Shown here in pieces: positions 26,619 to 41,735 of a stretch of 64,000 bases of DNA (the first letter of the stretch is position 1; every line of letters begins with the position of its first letter). Below the pieces are notes generated by a model. That model was not told the DNA's origin and ran no database searches. It worked only from the letters and a program-made list of their open reading frames with translations. Origin of the DNA: Colwellia psychrerythraea. GTDB taxonomy: Bacteria > Pseudomonadota > Gammaproteobacteria > Enterobacterales > Alteromonadaceae. The translations under genes and the position numbers were made by a program. The stretch lies in NCBI RefSeq assembly GCF_000764225.1, contig NZ_JQED01000040.1:1-64000 (forward strand), given 5' to 3'.

Positions 26619-28877
26619 TTACTTCAGGGTAGCCAATTCTTGTTTATTTTCAAAGTTAATGACTAATTTATCTTTTTTAACATCAACTTTAGCTGTACCA
26701 CCATGTGTTAATTCACCAAAGAGCAATTCATTAGCCAGTGCTTTTTTCAAATGCTCTTGAATTAAGCGAGACATAGGTCTTGCCCCCATTGCTTTGTCAT
26801 AACCATTATCCGCTAGCCATTGCTTAGCTTTTTCAGTTAATTCAAGCGAAACACCCTTATCATCAAGCTGTGCTTGTAATTCCACAATAAACTTGTCAAC
26901 AACTTGATGGATAACAATATTATCTAAATGATTAAACCAAACAATGTTATCTAACCGGTTTCTAAATTCAGGTGAAAAGACTTTATTTATTTCACTTAAT
27001 GCATCTAGGCTGTGATCCTGTTGTTTAAAGCCGATAGATTGACGTACCGTTTCTTGAACACCTGCATTAGTTGTTAATACTAGGATAATATTTCTAAAAT
27101 CAGCCTTGCGACCATTATTATCCGTTAAAGTACCGTGATCCATGACTTGTAATAAGATGTTATAAACATCTTCATGAGCTTTTTCTATCTCATCTAACAA
27201 GACAACCGCATGAGGATGTTTGATAACTGCATCTGTTAATAAGCCACCTTGTTCATAACCTACATAACCAGGAGGAGCACCAATAAGTCGACTAACGGCA
27301 TGTTTCTCCATATATTCAGACATATCAAAACGCAATAACTCTATGCCTAATATCTTAGCCAATTGCTGTGTTATTTCAGTCTTACCAACGCCTGTAGGTC
27401 CTGCAAAAAGAAAAGATCCTACAGGTTTTTCTTCATTGCCTAGCCCTGCACGAGATAATCGAATAACGGATGATAGTTCGTCAATAGCTTTATCTTGACC
27501 AAAAACAACAAGCTTCAAATTGCGATCTAAATTTTTAAGGCCATCTTTTTCAGTTAATGATACTGACTTTTCAGGAATTCTCGCCATTTTTGCAACAATG
27601 TTCTCAATATCAGTATTATTGATAACTTTCTTACGCTTACTCGCTGCTACAAGTTGTTGTTTTGCGCCAGCTTCATCAATGACATCAATCGCTTTATCTG
27701 GAAGAAATCTTTCATTAATATACTTAGCTGACAGTTGAGCTGCGGCGTGTAAGGCTTTATTCGTATAACGAATGCCATGATGGCTTTCATATTTGTCTTT
27801 TAGTCCCTGTAATATTTTAGTGGTATCAGCAACACTTGGCTCTGCAATATCAATTTTTTGGAAACGACGGGCTAATGCTCGGTCTTTTTCAAATACACTT
27901 TGATATTCTTGGAATGTTGTAGATCCTAAACAACGAATTTTACCTGCGGACAATAACGGTTTAAGTAGATTGGAGGCATCCATCATACCGCCAGAGGCAG
28001 CACCCGCACCTATGATGGTGTGGATTTCATCAATGAACAGTACTGCATTTTTATCTGCTTCAAGTTCTTTAAGTAATGATTTGAAACGTTTTTCAAAATC
28101 CCCACGGTATTTAGTGCCCGCGAGTAATGCTCCCATGTCTAGAGAATAAATAGTTGCATCGGCTAAAAACTCAGGTACTCGTTCGTTAACAATTAAATTA
28201 GCTAAGCCTTCAGCAATTGCTGTTTTCCCTACCCCTGCCTCACCAACAAAGAGAGGATTATTTTTTCTTCGTCTACTTAATACCTGTAAAGTACGCTCGA
28301 GTTCATCATCACGACCAATTAAGGGGTCAATATTACCTTTAGTAGCTTCTTCATTAAGATTTACGGAAAAATTTTCAATGGTACGTGGCTCTTCCTCACT
28401 TTGCTGATCAGCATCAAGAGTATGTGGCGCGTTTTCATCGTCAATTTTTGCAATTCCATGGGAAATATAATTAACAATGTCTAACCGGCTAATATCTGAT
28501 TTCTTTAAAATATAAGCCGCTTGTGATTCTTGTTCGCTAAAAATAGCCACCAATACATTGGAACCACTGACTTCATTTTTGCCTGATGACTGCACATGAA
28601 ACACAGCTCGTTGTAATACCCGTTGAAAGCCAAGGGTGGGCTGAGTTTCACGCTCATTTTCACTAACAGGGATCGTGGGTGTTGTTTCGCTGATGAAGTC
28701 TATTAAACTTTTGCGAAGTTTTATTAAATCAGCTCCACAGGCACCCAGTGCCTCGATTGCCGAAGGGTTATCTAATAATGCCAATAATAAATGTTCAACA
28801 GTCATAAATTCATGGCGCGATTCTTTAGCTTGGCGAAAGGCTAAATTAAGTGATACTTCTAAGTCTTTGTTTAGCAT
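26619..28877 (-). CDS. clpA: ATP-dependent Clp protease ATP-binding subunit ClpA
   Basis: The unfoldase that feeds substrates to ClpP. 752 residues, normal. N-domain with two Clp_N repeats (1-145), first AAA+ module with GEAGVGKT, second with GPTGVGKT and the ClpP-contact loop region near IGFKQ, then LSR...GARPMSRLIQEH in the C-domain. Downstream of clpS with a 20-base gap, the classic order for the N-end-rule adaptor and its unfoldase. Confidence 0.97.
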   Translation of the reverse strand: MLNKDLEVSLNLAFRQAKESRHEFMTVEHLLLALLDNPSAIEALGACGADLIKLRKSLIDFISETTPTIPVSENERETQPTLGFQRVLQRAVFHVQSSGKNEVSGSNVLVAIFSEQESQAAYILKKSDISRLDIVNYISHGIAKIDDENAPHTLDADQQSEEEPRTIENFSVNLNEEATKGNIDPLIGRDDELERTLQVLSRRRKNNPLFVGEAGVGKTAIAEGLANLIVNERVPEFLADATIYSLDMGALLAGTKYRGDFEKRFKSLLKELEADKNAVLFIDEIHTIIGAGAASGGMMDASNLLKPLLSAGKIRCLGSTTFQEYQSVFEKDRALARRFQKIDIAEPSVADTTKILQGLKDKYESHHGIRYTNKALHAAAQLSAKYINERFLPDKAIDVIDEAGAKQQLVAASKRKKVINNTDIENIVAKMARIPEKSVSLTEKDGLKNLDRNLKLVVFGQDKAIDELSSVIRLSRAGLGNEEKPVGSFLFAGPTGVGKTEITQQLAKILGIELLRFDMSEYMEKHAVSRLIGAPPGYVGYEQGGLLTDAVIKHPHAVVLLDEIEKAHEDVYNILLQVMDHGTLTDNNGRKADFRNIILVLTTNAGVQETVRQSIGFKQQDHSLDALSEINKVFSPEFRNRLDNIVWFNHLDNIVIHQVVDKFIVELQAQLDDKGVSLELTEKAKQWLADNGYDKAMGARPMSRLIQEHLKKALANELLFGELTHGGTAKVDVKKDKLVINFENKQELATLK

Positions 28878-28897
28878 AGCTACTCCAATTTATAACT

Positions 28898-29218
28898 TTA
28901 GGCTTTTTCCATCACACACTTAAGGGGGTGCTGATTTTCAAAAGCGTACTGGACAACCTGTTCTACTTTTGTTTCTGCTATTTCAGCAGTATACGTCCCA
29001 CAAAGGGCTTTTCCTTTATAATGAATGGTTAACATAATATCCGTTGCTTGCTCTTCGCTTTTATTAAAAAAGTTACACAATACGTCTACAACAAAGTCCA
29101 TCGGGGTGTAGTCATCATTAAGTAAAAAGACATAGTATTTAGCGGGTTCTTCTATTTGCTCTTTAACCGCGTCTTCAACAAAGTCTTGTGTGTCAAATAA
29201 CTCTTTCCAGTTGCTCAT
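28898..29218 (-). CDS. clpS: ATP-dependent Clp protease adaptor ClpS
   Basis: Delivers N-end-rule substrates to ClpA. 106 residues. The conserved core is present: [20 protein letters not shown], then [20 protein letters not shown] and HPLKCVME. The N-degron pocket residues Asn-Asp-Asp and the His of TIHYKG are intact. First gene of the clpS-clpA operon; divergent from cspD. Confidence 0.97.
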   Translation of the reverse strand: MSNWKELFDTQDFVEDAVKEQIEEPAKYYVFLLNDDYTPMDFVVDVLCNFFNKSEEQATDIMLTIHYKGKALCGTYTAEIAETKVEQVVQYAFENQHPLKCVMEKA

Positions 29219-29482
29219 ATATTTATCTTAGTCTCTACTTTTTACTTTTGCTGTAACTTTTCGTGCATTTAAGCCTAAAAAGATTAAAAAAAAACGCCTA
29301 TTCCAACTTGACAAATAGATTAAATTACCTACGATACTATAGGTGAGTAATATTTAATCACCTATAGTTGTCAATGCAGTTACTTATTATTTGCTTATGT
29401 ATGCTCACTCTTTAGAAAGTATGCAATACAAAGATAAGTAAAACACAATTAAATACTAAAGGATATAGAAGGAAGTTGAAGT

Positions 29483-29701
29483 ATGGCACACGGTACAGTT
29501 AAATGGTTCAATAACGCAAAAGGTTTTGGCTTTATTCGCCCTGATAGTGGTGGAGAAGATATTTTCGCGCACTATTCAACTATTGAGATGGATGGATATC
29601 GAACATTGAAAGCCGGACAAGATGTCGATTACGAACTTAATGATGGTCCTAAAGGTCACCATGCAGCAAGCATCAAATTAGCAAATGACGAATTAGAATA
29701 A
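29483..29701 (+). CDS. cspD: Cold-shock-domain protein CspD
   Basis: 72-residue OB-fold nucleic-acid-binding protein with RNP1 KGFGFIRP and RNP2-like DIFAHY. The length, TIEMDGYRTL and neighbouring clpS-clpA match CspD, a stationary-phase replication inhibitor in E. coli, better than the CspA type. Good ribosome site (GGAAG). Preceded by a 264-base divergent promoter region. Confidence 0.9.
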   Translation: MAHGTVKWFNNAKGFGFIRPDSGGEDIFAHYSTIEMDGYRTLKAGQDVDYELNDGPKGHHAASIKLANDELE

Positions 29702-29728
29702 ATAAAATATTGTGCTAATATGATAAAT

Positions 29729-29756
29729 AAAAACACAGCGTGTAGCTGTGTTTTTT
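29729..29756. terminator. Bidirectional terminator between cspD and icd
   Basis: Stem ACACAGC/GCTGTGT with A tract before and T tract after, between two convergent genes, so it can serve both strands. Confidence 0.85.
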
Positions 29757-29792
29757 ATTAAGGTATTTTCGTTAACTATACATGACCAATAA

Positions 29793-31043
29793 TTACATGT
29801 GGTCGATAATACAATCACCAAACGCTGAACAAGAAACTAACGTTGCATCATCCATAAGTCTTTCAAAGTCATAGGTTACTGTTTTAGCTTTAATCGCCCC
29901 TGACATTCCTTTAAGCAATAAATCAGCCGCTTCAAACCAGCCCATATGCCTTAACATCATTTCTGCAGAAAGAATTACAGAACCAGGGTTTACCTTATTT
30001 TTACCTGCGTACTTTGGTGCGGTACCATGGGTTGCTTCAAAAACAGCCACTTCATCACCTAAATTCGCTCCAGGAGCAATACCAATACCGCCAACTTGGG
30101 CAGCAAGTGCATCAGAAAGGTAATCACCATTTAAGTTTAACGTAGCAATAACACTATATTCTGCAGGTCTTAATAAAACTTGTTGTAACATAGCATCTGC
30201 AATGACATCCTTGATAATGATTTCATTACCAGTATTAGGGTTTGTCAGCGAGCACCAAGGACCACCATCAATTAGACTTGCACCAAATTCATCTCGAGCA
30301 AGCTCATAACCCCAATCTTTAAAGGCACCCTCTGTGAATTTCATAATATTACCTTTATGAACCAGAGTAACTGAGTCTTTATCATTATCAATTGCGTATT
30401 GAATAGCTTGTCTTACTAAACGTTGACTACCTTCTTTAGATACAGGTTTAATACCGATACCACAATTATCAGTAAAACGAATATTGCTAGCACCCATTTC
30501 TTCTGTAAGAAATTCGATTACCGCTTTAGCTTTATCGCTGCCGCCTTGATATTCAATCCCCGCATAAATATCTTCAGTATTTTCCCTAAAGATAACCATA
30601 TCAACTTCAGAAGGTCTTTTTACTGGGCTTGGAACACCTGTAAACCATTGCACTGGACGTTGACATACGTAAAGATCAAGCATTTGTCTTATGGCAACAT
30701 TTAAAGAACTCATACCGCCACCTACAGGTGTAGTTAAAGGCCCTTTTATAGAAACTTTGTATTCTTGTAACATGGCAAGAGTTTCTTCAGGTAGCCAAGT
30801 TTCACTATCATACATGGTTGTCGCTTTTTCACCCGCGTAGACTTCCATCCACGATATTTCTCTTTCGCCGGCATACGCTTTAGCAACAGCGGCATTAACA
30901 ACTTTCAGCATTGGAGGTGTTACATCAACACCTATGCCATCACCTTCAATAAAAGGAATGATTGGATTATTTGGTACGGATAATTTACCGTCAACAACGG
31001 TAATTTTATCGCCGGTAGTGGGGATGATGATTTGATTAGTCAT
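29793..31043 (-). CDS. icd: Isocitrate dehydrogenase, dimeric NADP type
   Basis: TCA-cycle enzyme making 2-oxoglutarate and NADPH. 416 residues, like the E. coli enzyme. Key features: the phosphorylatable-Ser loop [28 protein letters not shown], the Lys/Tyr catalytic region [24 protein letters not shown] and the NADP segment [13 protein letters not shown]. Regulated in enterics by AceK phosphorylation at that Ser. A palindrome upstream (31117-31132) may be its operator. Next to the monomeric isozyme, as in Colwellia maris. Confidence 0.96.
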   Translation of the reverse strand: MTNQIIIPTTGDKITVVDGKLSVPNNPIIPFIEGDGIGVDVTPPMLKVVNAAVAKAYAGEREISWMEVYAGEKATTMYDSETWLPEETLAMLQEYKVSIKGPLTTPVGGGMSSLNVAIRQMLDLYVCQRPVQWFTGVPSPVKRPSEVDMVIFRENTEDIYAGIEYQGGSDKAKAVIEFLTEEMGASNIRFTDNCGIGIKPVSKEGSQRLVRQAIQYAIDNDKDSVTLVHKGNIMKFTEGAFKDWGYELARDEFGASLIDGGPWCSLTNPNTGNEIIIKDVIADAMLQQVLLRPAEYSVIATLNLNGDYLSDALAAQVGGIGIAPGANLGDEVAVFEATHGTAPKYAGKNKVNPGSVILSAEMMLRHMGWFEAADLLLKGMSGAIKAKTVTYDFERLMDDATLVSCSAFGDCIIDHM

Positions 31044-31116
31044 AGGACGAACTCCACATTAAACAAGTATAAGAAGATTATTTTACTAAAGTAATTCAAA
31101 AAAGGAAAAGGCACTA

Positions 31117-31145
31117 ATCACTATTTAGTGATAACGACTATCATT
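31117..31145. promoter_or_regulatory. Palindromic candidate operator upstream of icd
   Basis: ATCACTA-TT-TAGTGAT (31117-31132) is a perfect 16-base palindrome 74 bases before the icd start. It overlaps GATAACGACTATCATT (31130-31145), which matches 13 of 16 bases of the Fur-box core. Regulator not identified. Confidence 0.4.
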
Positions 31146-31191
31146 AAAATGAATAAATATAATTTTGACTAAATTTACTAATAATAGAAAC

Positions 31192-31227
31192 AATCAAAAG
31201 CTAAAGATTACACCTTAGCTTTTGATT
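31192..31227 (-). terminator. Hairpin after the monomeric isocitrate dehydrogenase gene
   Basis: A 13-base perfect stem (AATCAAAAGCTAA with TTAGCTTTTGATT) and a 10-base loop, 42 bases past the stop. The T tract after it is weak, so this may be a terminator or mRNA-stabilising hairpin. Confidence 0.55.
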
Positions 31228-31268
31228 AATATGCTGCTATTGACTAGCACCTTAACTATATATTTCTC

Positions 31269-33560
<2,292 letters not shown>

Positions 33561-33681
33561 TTATGCATATTCACCCAAGCTAAGATTTATTTTTTGCGCG
33601 CACATAGTATAGTAATTCAAAGAGTATTAATATAGCCAAGCGAGAAGGCATCACATATTTTAAAGGAAAACGAGTCAACAA

Positions 33682-34284
33682 ATGATCCAGAGCAAGGGCT
33701 ACTCAAGACGTAAGGTAAGAAACCCAAATAAGGTACGACCACTTAATGAAAAACAAAAGGTAGTGCTTTTTAACAAACCTTTTGACGTGCTATGTCAATT
33801 TACCGATGAGAACAATCGTAGGACATTAAAAGATTTTATCGACATTCCCGGTGTATATGCCGCAGGAAGGTTAGACAGAGATAGTGAAGGTTTATTGCTA
33901 CTGACTAATGATGGTCAATTGCAACACCAAATTGCCAATCCCGTTAAGAAAACAGAAAAAACTTATTGGGTGCAAGTTGAAGGTGCACCGTGTGAAGAAG
34001 ACATGGACAAATTACGTCAAGGAGTTAAGTTGAAGGATGGCATGACTAAACCGGCGAAAGTGAAGCTTATGCTTGAACCAGAAGTATGGTCACGTAATCC
34101 GCCCATTAGAGAACGAGCTAGTATCCCAACCACATGGTTAGAAATAACGATAACGGAAGGTCGTAATAGACAAGTTAGACGGATGACGGCAAATATAGGC
34201 TACCCTACTCTTCGACTCATCAGATATAGAATTGGTCGTTGGACAATAGACAACATTGATAACGGTGCATATAAAGTTGAGTAG
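33682..34284 (+). CDS. rluE: 23S rRNA pseudouridine synthase E
   Basis: Modifies U2457 of 23S rRNA in E. coli. 200 residues. The RsuA/RluE-type catalytic block [19 protein letters not shown] (catalytic Asp) and [23 protein letters not shown] near the C-terminus are clear; the N-terminal S4 domain of larger relatives is absent, as in RluE. First gene of the rluE-nudJ-mnmA-hflD-purB series, the same order as in E. coli. Confidence 0.93.
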   Translation: MIQSKGYSRRKVRNPNKVRPLNEKQKVVLFNKPFDVLCQFTDENNRRTLKDFIDIPGVYAAGRLDRDSEGLLLLTNDGQLQHQIANPVKKTEKTYWVQVEGAPCEEDMDKLRQGVKLKDGMTKPAKVKLMLEPEVWSRNPPIRERASIPTTWLEITITEGRNRQVRRMTANIGYPTLRLIRYRIGRWTIDNIDNGAYKVE

Positions 34285-34780
34285 TAACAGTAATTCCACA
34301 TTAGATCATGGCTTACCCAGTGAACATGGTCAAAACCAATTTAAGCCAAATACAACCGTAGCTGCTGTGATTCATCACAACGGTAAATTTTTATTCGTTG
34401 AAGAAAAGGAAAAAAACCGAATAGTTTTCAACCAGCCTGCAGGACATTTAGAGAAAAATGAAAGTCTTATTGCAGCAATACAACGAGAAGTGCTAGAAGA
34501 AACAGGCTTAACATTAACGCCAAATTTCCTATGTGGTATCTATTATTATCACCGACCTGACCTCAAATTGTATTTTTTACGCTTTTGCTTTGTCATCGAA
34601 TTAAGCCAGTTTTTACAAGGAAAGCCACAAGATGAAGAAATTATTGATACCCATTGGTTTACCCTTGAACAAATAAAAGAACATAAGGCTCAATTACGGA
34701 GTTCTATGGTATTAGAGTGTGTTGAGGACTATCTAGCAGGTAATAAAATTCCTTTATCGCAATTAAAATCTAATCTTTAA
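34256..34780 (+). CDS. nudJ: NUDIX hydrolase NudJ-like (phosphatase/pyrophosphatase)
   Basis: The Nudix box is intact: [22 protein letters not shown] (shown split: [10 protein letters not shown] then REVLEETG), catalytic Glu residues included. The following [21 protein letters not shown] and [12 protein letters not shown] fit NudJ, which hydrolyses HMP-PP and nucleoside diphosphates in E. coli. The frame overlaps the rluE end by 29 bases and starts at TTG; a GTG at 34265 is an alternative. Either start leaves an extra N-terminal stretch of roughly 30 residues compared with E. coli NudJ. Confidence 0.85.
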   Translation: MITVHIKLSSNSNSTLDHGLPSEHGQNQFKPNTTVAAVIHHNGKFLFVEEKEKNRIVFNQPAGHLEKNESLIAAIQREVLEETGLTLTPNFLCGIYYYHRPDLKLYFLRFCFVIELSQFLQGKPQDEEIIDTHWFTLEQIKEHKAQLRSSMVLECVEDYLAGNKIPLSQLKSNL

Positions 34781-34888
34781 TCTATATCCTATTAGTTGTG
34801 CATGTTATAATTTTTCGCCTCTTATTTCAGTACACTTACTTTTAGTTATAGTTAGTACGCTTTTTTTATAAATCTATTGGTCAAACAC

Positions 34889-36016
34889 ATGTTAACAGCC
34901 CCAAATACTAAAGCCCCAGAGCACACCAAAGTTATTGTCGGTATGTCTGGTGGTGTCGATTCTTCTGTCTCTGCTTATTTGCTTAAAGAGCAAGGTTATC
35001 AGGTAGAAGGTTTGTTTATGAAAAATTGGGAAGAGGATGATACCGATGAATATTGTGCTGCCGCTCAAGATTTAGACGATGCTCAGGCTATATGTGACAA
35101 ATTAGACATTAAATTGCACACTATCAACTTCGCTACTGAATATTGGGATAATGTTTTTGAGTATTTTCTAGCTGAATATAAAGCTGGCCGTACCCCTAAC
35201 CCTGATATCATGTGTAATAAAGAAATAAAGTTCAAAGCCTTTTTAGAGTTTGCCTGTGAAGATTTAGGTGCAGATTACATTGCCACGGGGCATTACGTTC
35301 AGCGTGAACTACGAGATAATTCATGGAAAATGATACGTGGTCTTGATAATAATAAAGACCAAAGCTATTTTCTCTACACACTTGACGAAACTCAGTTAGC
35401 GCACACTTTATTCCCTGTTGGCCACATTGAAAAACCCGAAGTACGTGCGATTGCCGAAAAAGCTGGATTGGTCACCCATAACAAAAAAGACAGCACGGGC
35501 ATTTGTTTTATTGGTGAGCGTAAATTTAAAGACTTTCTTGGACAGTATCTACCTGCTCAACCCGGTATTATTGAATCAGCTGAAGGTATGGCCGTCGGTC
35601 ATCATGATGGACTGATGTATCATACCTTAGGGCAACGAAAGGGTTTACGAATTGGTGGCTTAGCAAATGCTGGTGAAGAGCCCTGGTATGTCGTTGAAAA
35701 AGATTTACTGCGTAATGTGCTTATTGTTGGGCAAGGTCATAACCACCCTCGCCTTTTTTCTAAAGGCCTCATTGCAAACCAATTGCATTGGGTAGATCGA
35801 AAAGCACTCACGACGAGCATACAATGCACAGTGAAAACTCGTTATCGTCAAGAAGATGTTTCATGTACAGTTACTCCAGTAGCTGGCTCTGAAACAGAAG
35901 AATATCAAATTGATTTTGCTGAACAACAAAGTTCAGTGACGCCAGGACAGTCCGTTGTATTTTATCAAGATGATGTATGTCTAGGCGGCGGTATCATAGA
36001 TACTCTTATCCGCTAG
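34889..36016 (+). CDS. mnmA: tRNA-specific 2-thiouridylase MnmA
   Basis: Forms 2-thiouridine at the wobble position of Glu, Gln and Lys tRNAs. About 375 residues. PP-loop [10 protein letters not shown] binds ATP; the catalytic cysteines are in [11 protein letters not shown] and [18 protein letters not shown] and [13 protein letters not shown] are further signatures. I chose the ATG at 34889; a TTG at 34877 in frame is less likely. Followed 62 bases on by hflD. Confidence 0.96.
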   Translation: MLTAPNTKAPEHTKVIVGMSGGVDSSVSAYLLKEQGYQVEGLFMKNWEEDDTDEYCAAAQDLDDAQAICDKLDIKLHTINFATEYWDNVFEYFLAEYKAGRTPNPDIMCNKEIKFKAFLEFACEDLGADYIATGHYVQRELRDNSWKMIRGLDNNKDQSYFLYTLDETQLAHTLFPVGHIEKPEVRAIAEKAGLVTHNKKDSTGICFIGERKFKDFLGQYLPAQPGIIESAEGMAVGHHDGLMYHTLGQRKGLRIGGLANAGEEPWYVVEKDLLRNVLIVGQGHNHPRLFSKGLIANQLHWVDRKALTTSIQCTVKTRYRQEDVSCTVTPVAGSETEEYQIDFAEQQSSVTPGQSVVFYQDDVCLGGGIIDTLIR

Positions 36017-36078
36017 CGTTTACGCATTTCCATAGCCACGCTCATCAATGACAAGATAAACTAAAAACTAGAGAAGAA

Positions 36079-36714
36079 ATGAAAGATCAAACAATTACCT
36101 TTGCCGCTATTTGTCAAATAGCCTATCAAGTACAGCAAGTATCACGCACAGGTCAAATCACCGATGAAGAATTCAGTGTTTTATTGCAGAGTATCATTGA
36201 GACCTCACCGATAAATACTTTAGCGGTTTATGGGGGTGATATCTTAAATATTAAAAAAGGTCTTGAGATATTAATCGACCACTTAGGTAATGATAATGGT
36301 TCAACTAGCTCGACAAAGCATAAAGATCCCGAACTAACTCGGTATATCATTAGCTTAATTAATTTAGAAAGACGTCTTGCTAAACAGCCTAAGCAACTTA
36401 ATACTCTTGGTGAACGCATAAACTCAACTGAAAGACAGCTCGACCATTACGCATTAACCAGTGATACCTTAACGGCAAGCTTTGCCAGTATTTATAGCGA
36501 TATTATCAGCCCTCTTGGTCATAAAATTCAAGTCACTGGCGAACCAAGTATTTTAAAACAAAGCGTCAATCAATATAAAATTAGAGCCTTACTCTTAGCA
36601 GGTATTCGTGCGGCAGTTTTATGGCGGCAAGTCGGTGGAAAAAGACGTCAAATATTATTCAGCCGTAAAAAAATAGTCAATACCGCTAAAGAATTACTCA
36701 GAACTATTCGATAA
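36079..36714 (+). CDS. hflD: High-frequency lysogenization protein HflD homologue
   Basis: 211 residues, mostly helical and cytoplasmic or peripherally membrane-bound. Matches HflD by its place between mnmA and purB and by segments such as ICQIAYQVQQVSR, VYGGDILNIKKGLE, YIISLINLERRLAK and LLAGIRAAVLWRQVGGKRRQILFSR. In E. coli it binds the lambda CII protein; its normal cell role is unclear. Good ribosome site (AGAGAAGAA). Confidence 0.93.
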   Translation: MKDQTITFAAICQIAYQVQQVSRTGQITDEEFSVLLQSIIETSPINTLAVYGGDILNIKKGLEILIDHLGNDNGSTSSTKHKDPELTRYIISLINLERRLAKQPKQLNTLGERINSTERQLDHYALTSDTLTASFASIYSDIISPLGHKIQVTGEPSILKQSVNQYKIRALLLAGIRAAVLWRQVGGKRRQILFSRKKIVNTAKELLRTIR

Positions 36715-36768
36715 ATTTACACACTATTTAGCTCTTAAATTAACAATCTTAATTAAAGAGAATATTAA

Positions 36769-38157
<1,389 letters not shown>

Positions 38158-38183
38158 TCGTTTCTTTTATTTAGAGACTCTTT

Positions 38184-38210
38184 AAAAAGAAGGCAATGCC
38201 TTCTTTTTTT
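38184..38210 (+). terminator. Terminator of purB
   Basis: AAAAAGAAGG/CCTTCTTTTT stem with CAATG loop and T run, about 27 bases after the purB stop. Its A tract makes it potentially bidirectional. Confidence 0.85.
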
Positions 38211-38305
38211 ATAGCTATCATTTGCATTATCAAGTGAAGAATATATGCCCTATCAACACCGGGCACAATGACAAGATAAGCACATTTTAAATAATCTAAA
38301 ATTAT

Positions 38306-38713
38306 TTAGTTTGCTTGCCATAATGACTCATCATTAAATAACTTATATAAACCATCTGCACGGCCAATTAATAAGTGAGCAAACTCATTTTGTTCTTCGT
38401 TTTTAGCCTGTAATAAGTTTTCTGCTTGCATTTGCCATTTTAAAGAGAAATGTCTTAATGCTTCACGCGCATTAGGAGCCACATCAACACTACTATGATC
38501 GCTGGGTAAGTCCCCACATAAAACCCAAAATTTATTGCCATCTATTGATGTTAATTTCCATAACGCCAAAATAGGTACTAAATAACGACTCTCTTCCACT
38601 TGAACACTCTGTGTGACAACACCTTTTTCAGCTAGGTATTTAGTGGCTACCTGATACTGATTTTTTATCCACTGCTGTTGCTGTTCTTCTGTCATTGGTA
38701 CTTCTTTAGTCAT
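38306..38713 (-). CDS. Hypothetical protein, DUF4826-like
   Basis: 135 residues from the ATG at 38713 (a TTG start at 38725 is less likely). N-terminus rich in Glu/Gln (MTEEQQQQWIKNQYQVATKYLAEKG, split at about residue 7), then RYLVPILALWKLTSIDG, FWVLCGDLPSDH, and ALRHFSLKWQMQAENL. This resembles DUF4826 proteins of Alteromonadales; no function is known to me. No signal peptide or membrane helix. Confidence 0.65.
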   Translation of the reverse strand: MTKEVPMTEEQQQQWIKNQYQVATKYLAEKGVVTQSVQVEESRYLVPILALWKLTSIDGNKFWVLCGDLPSDHSSVDVAPNAREALRHFSLKWQMQAENLLQAKNEEQNEFAHLLIGRADGLYKLFNDESLWQAN

Positions 38714-38942
38714 TTTATTTCTCAATTATACGTATTAGTTTTGTAGCCGTTATTCATTGCGGCGCCAAGTTTGTCACGTTAAATTTGCAGGTTGTAGCTT
38801 TTCGCTTACAGCTTGCATCCTTAGTCGAAATTGTTAATTTTATCAGCGACTAGCTTGGCTATTTTCTAGGTGCTATCGTTCCTTAACAATATTACAACAC
38901 ATTTAAATTGCCTTTTCTAGCAAGAAAGAATGGAGAAAAACA

Positions 38943-39980
38943 ATGGCTTTTTTTGATTTACCTGATTTTGACGACCACGAGCAAGTAGTTTTTTGCAGTG
39001 ATGAAAAAAGTGGTCTTAAGGCTATAATAGCCGTGCATAGTACCAAGCTTGGAGCAGCCGTAGGTGGTTGTAGAATGTGGGATTACGCTAACGATGCTGA
39101 AGCTCTTGTTGATGTTTTAAGATTATCTAAAGGCATGACTTATAAAAATGCCATGGCCGGTCTTAGTATGGGTGGCGGTAAATCTGTCATCATTGGCGAC
39201 GCTAAAAAACTAAAATCAAAAGCCTTGTTCCAAGCCTTTGGTGAAGCGTTAAATAGACTCAATGGACGTTATTTAAGTGCGGAAGATGTCAATATTACTA
39301 CCAGTGACATTGAGATAGCCAATAGTGTCACCCCATACGTAACAGGCACAGAAAATAAAAGTGGAAACCCTGCTCCTTTTACCGCACTTGGAACGTTCTT
39401 AGGCATTAAAGCCTCGGTTAAGCATAAACTAAAACGTGATGATTTAACCGGACTTAGAGTGGCGATTCAGGGCCTTGGAAGCGTAGGTTATCAATTATGT
39501 GAGCACCTGCACAACGCAGGAGCAGAACTTATTATCACAGATATCAACCAAGCAGCTTTAGATATGGCTGCCACTGAGTTCAATGCTACCATAGTTGGCT
39601 TAGATGAAATATATGACCAAGATGTAGATATTTATGCCCCATGTGCTCTGGGTGCCACTATCAATGATGAAACGCTTAGTCGTATAAAAGCTGGAATTAT
39701 CGCTGGTTGTGCGAATAACCAATTAGCAGAGCCTCGCCATGATCAAGCCTTGGTAGAACGTGGCATATTATACGCCCCTGATTATGTAATTAATGCCGGT
39801 GGTATCATCAATATCTCGTTTGAGCATAATTATGACCATGAAAAAGCGACAAAAAAAGTTGGTGAGATATATCATACTTTATTAGATATTTATGCTAAAG
39901 CTGAAGCTCAAGCAAGACCTACTGGCATCATAGCTGATGAAATGGCCCGTGAAATAATTAAGCAAGGTGGTAAAGTTTAA
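38943..39980 (+). CDS. Leucine dehydrogenase-type amino-acid dehydrogenase
   Basis: Glu/Leu/Phe/Val dehydrogenase family, 345 residues. Catalytic Lys and substrate loop: GMTYKNAMAGLSMGGGKSVI; NAD-binding Rossmann motif IQGLGSVGYQL; APCALGATIND and YVINAGGIINIS follow. The length matches leucine dehydrogenase rather than the larger glutamate enzymes. It deaminates branched-chain amino acids, feeding catabolism or, in reverse, synthesis. Single gene with its own terminator. Confidence 0.85.
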   Translation: MAFFDLPDFDDHEQVVFCSDEKSGLKAIIAVHSTKLGAAVGGCRMWDYANDAEALVDVLRLSKGMTYKNAMAGLSMGGGKSVIIGDAKKLKSKALFQAFGEALNRLNGRYLSAEDVNITTSDIEIANSVTPYVTGTENKSGNPAPFTALGTFLGIKASVKHKLKRDDLTGLRVAIQGLGSVGYQLCEHLHNAGAELIITDINQAALDMAATEFNATIVGLDEIYDQDVDIYAPCALGATINDETLSRIKAGIIAGCANNQLAEPRHDQALVERGILYAPDYVINAGGIINISFEHNYDHEKATKKVGEIYHTLLDIYAKAEAQARPTGIIADEMAREIIKQGGKV

Positions 39981-40009
39981 AGTAAACCCCGAATTTTTAA
40001 TTGTAACAA

Positions 40010-40041
40010 TAAAAAAACCAGCAATAAGCTGGTTTTTTTAT
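40010..40041. terminator. Terminator between the dehydrogenase gene and purC
   Basis: AAAAAACCAGC/GCTGGTTTTTT stem with AATAA loop, symmetrical A/T tracts, between convergent genes. Confidence 0.9.
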
Positions 40042-40060
40042 TCATGACATTAAGGGTAAA

Positions 40061-41164
40061 CTAATCAATTAATTGATACTGTTCACGTAAAATTGCAATA
40101 ATTTCAGCTTTCGGGTTATCAGATAAGACAATTTTTTCGCCAGTAATTTTTTCAGCGATATCAGTGTATGTTTTTGATACATCCATCAATACTGAAAGTG
40201 GTAATTCATTATCACGCGCTAATGCTTCACGCTCATCCATGCGATCTTTATTTAATAAAATATCGGCATCTGGAAAATGTGCTAATAATAATTGACGGAA
40301 ACCTTCTTTTGAGTTTTCTACAACCTTGCCTGCTCGGTATTGCGCACCATCCCATATACGTGAAGAGTCTGGCGTACCTACTTCATCCATATAAATCAGT
40401 TTATCATCACCATTTACATCTTTGACGTAACCAAACTCAAATTTAGTATCAACAAAAACTTGATCTATTTTTGATAAAGCGTTTGAGATAACATCGAAAC
40501 CTTCGGTCAGTAGTTTTTCATATAATGCAATATCATCCACTGATTTAAAGTTAAATGCTTCAAAATTATCTTCGATATTTTTACGGGTAATATTAACATC
40601 ATCAACCGCGGGTACACCGGGAATACCTTCTAAAATTCCTTTGGTTGAAGGTGTTTGCAGCAGTGCTGTTAACTTACTGTCCTTCGCGAGCCCTTCTGGT
40701 AATTCAATACCGCAAAAGTCTCTTTCACCCTTAGTATAAGAACGCCACATTGAGCCAGTAATGTATTGACGACAAATTGCTTCAATCATTACTGGCTTAG
40801 CTTTTTGAACAATCCAAACAAAGGGATGTGGAATATCTAAAATATGGCTATCAGCAAGCCCTTGCTCTTTAAATAACTTAAACCAATGGTTTGATATTGC
40901 ATTTAACGCAGCACCTTTTCCAGGCACACCGCGCATATCATTTTCACCAGACCAAATACAATCGAAAGCAGAAATTCGGTCACTTATCACCATAATAGCT
41001 AACGAAGTATCCTTGGGAACATCATAACCCTTCTCTTCGATAAGACGCTTGCTGTCTGCTTCGGTTAACCAATAAACAGAACGTACTTTACCACTGTGTA
41101 CAGGTGAATCAGTACGGATAGGAAGATCGTTATTAACGGCTAAAACTTTATCAGCTAGGTTCAT
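40061..41164 (-). CDS. purC: SAICAR synthetase, long form
   Basis: Phosphoribosylaminoimidazole-succinocarboxamide synthase, joining CAIR and aspartate. 367 residues, the longer type. [71 protein letters not shown] and the DALL-like [11 protein letters not shown] tail are present. It stands on its own promoter; no attenuator or PurR box is obvious. Confidence 0.93.
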   Translation of the reverse strand: MNLADKVLAVNNDLPIRTDSPVHSGKVRSVYWLTEADSKRLIEEKGYDVPKDTSLAIMVISDRISAFDCIWSGENDMRGVPGKGAALNAISNHWFKLFKEQGLADSHILDIPHPFVWIVQKAKPVMIEAICRQYITGSMWRSYTKGERDFCGIELPEGLAKDSKLTALLQTPSTKGILEGIPGVPAVDDVNITRKNIEDNFEAFNFKSVDDIALYEKLLTEGFDVISNALSKIDQVFVDTKFEFGYVKDVNGDDKLIYMDEVGTPDSSRIWDGAQYRAGKVVENSKEGFRQLLLAHFPDADILLNKDRMDEREALARDNELPLSVLMDVSKTYTDIAEKITGEKIVLSDNPKAEIIAILREQYQLID

Positions 41165-41289
41165 TATTATTTCTCTTGGTTATTTATTCTGGTTAAGTAT
41201 TAAATATTATCAGCAGGTATAAAATGACTGCTTGACTAAAATTACTAATTTTAAGTAATAACTTTAGTTAAGCACTATCTTTTACAAAA

Positions 41290-41321
41290 TAAAAAGGACG
41301 CTATAAAGCGTCCTTTTTTTT
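41290..41321. terminator. Terminator of the thrS-infC-rpmI-rplT operon
   Basis: AAAAAGGACGCT/AGCGTCCTTTTT stem with ATAA loop, 38 bases past the rplT stop on the minus strand. Confidence 0.92.
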
Positions 41322-41359
41322 CAGCCAAACTGAATTTAGTTAAGCTTACATTGCTTTAC

Positions 41360-41722
<363 letters not shown>

Positions 41723-41735
41723 CTATATCTCCTAA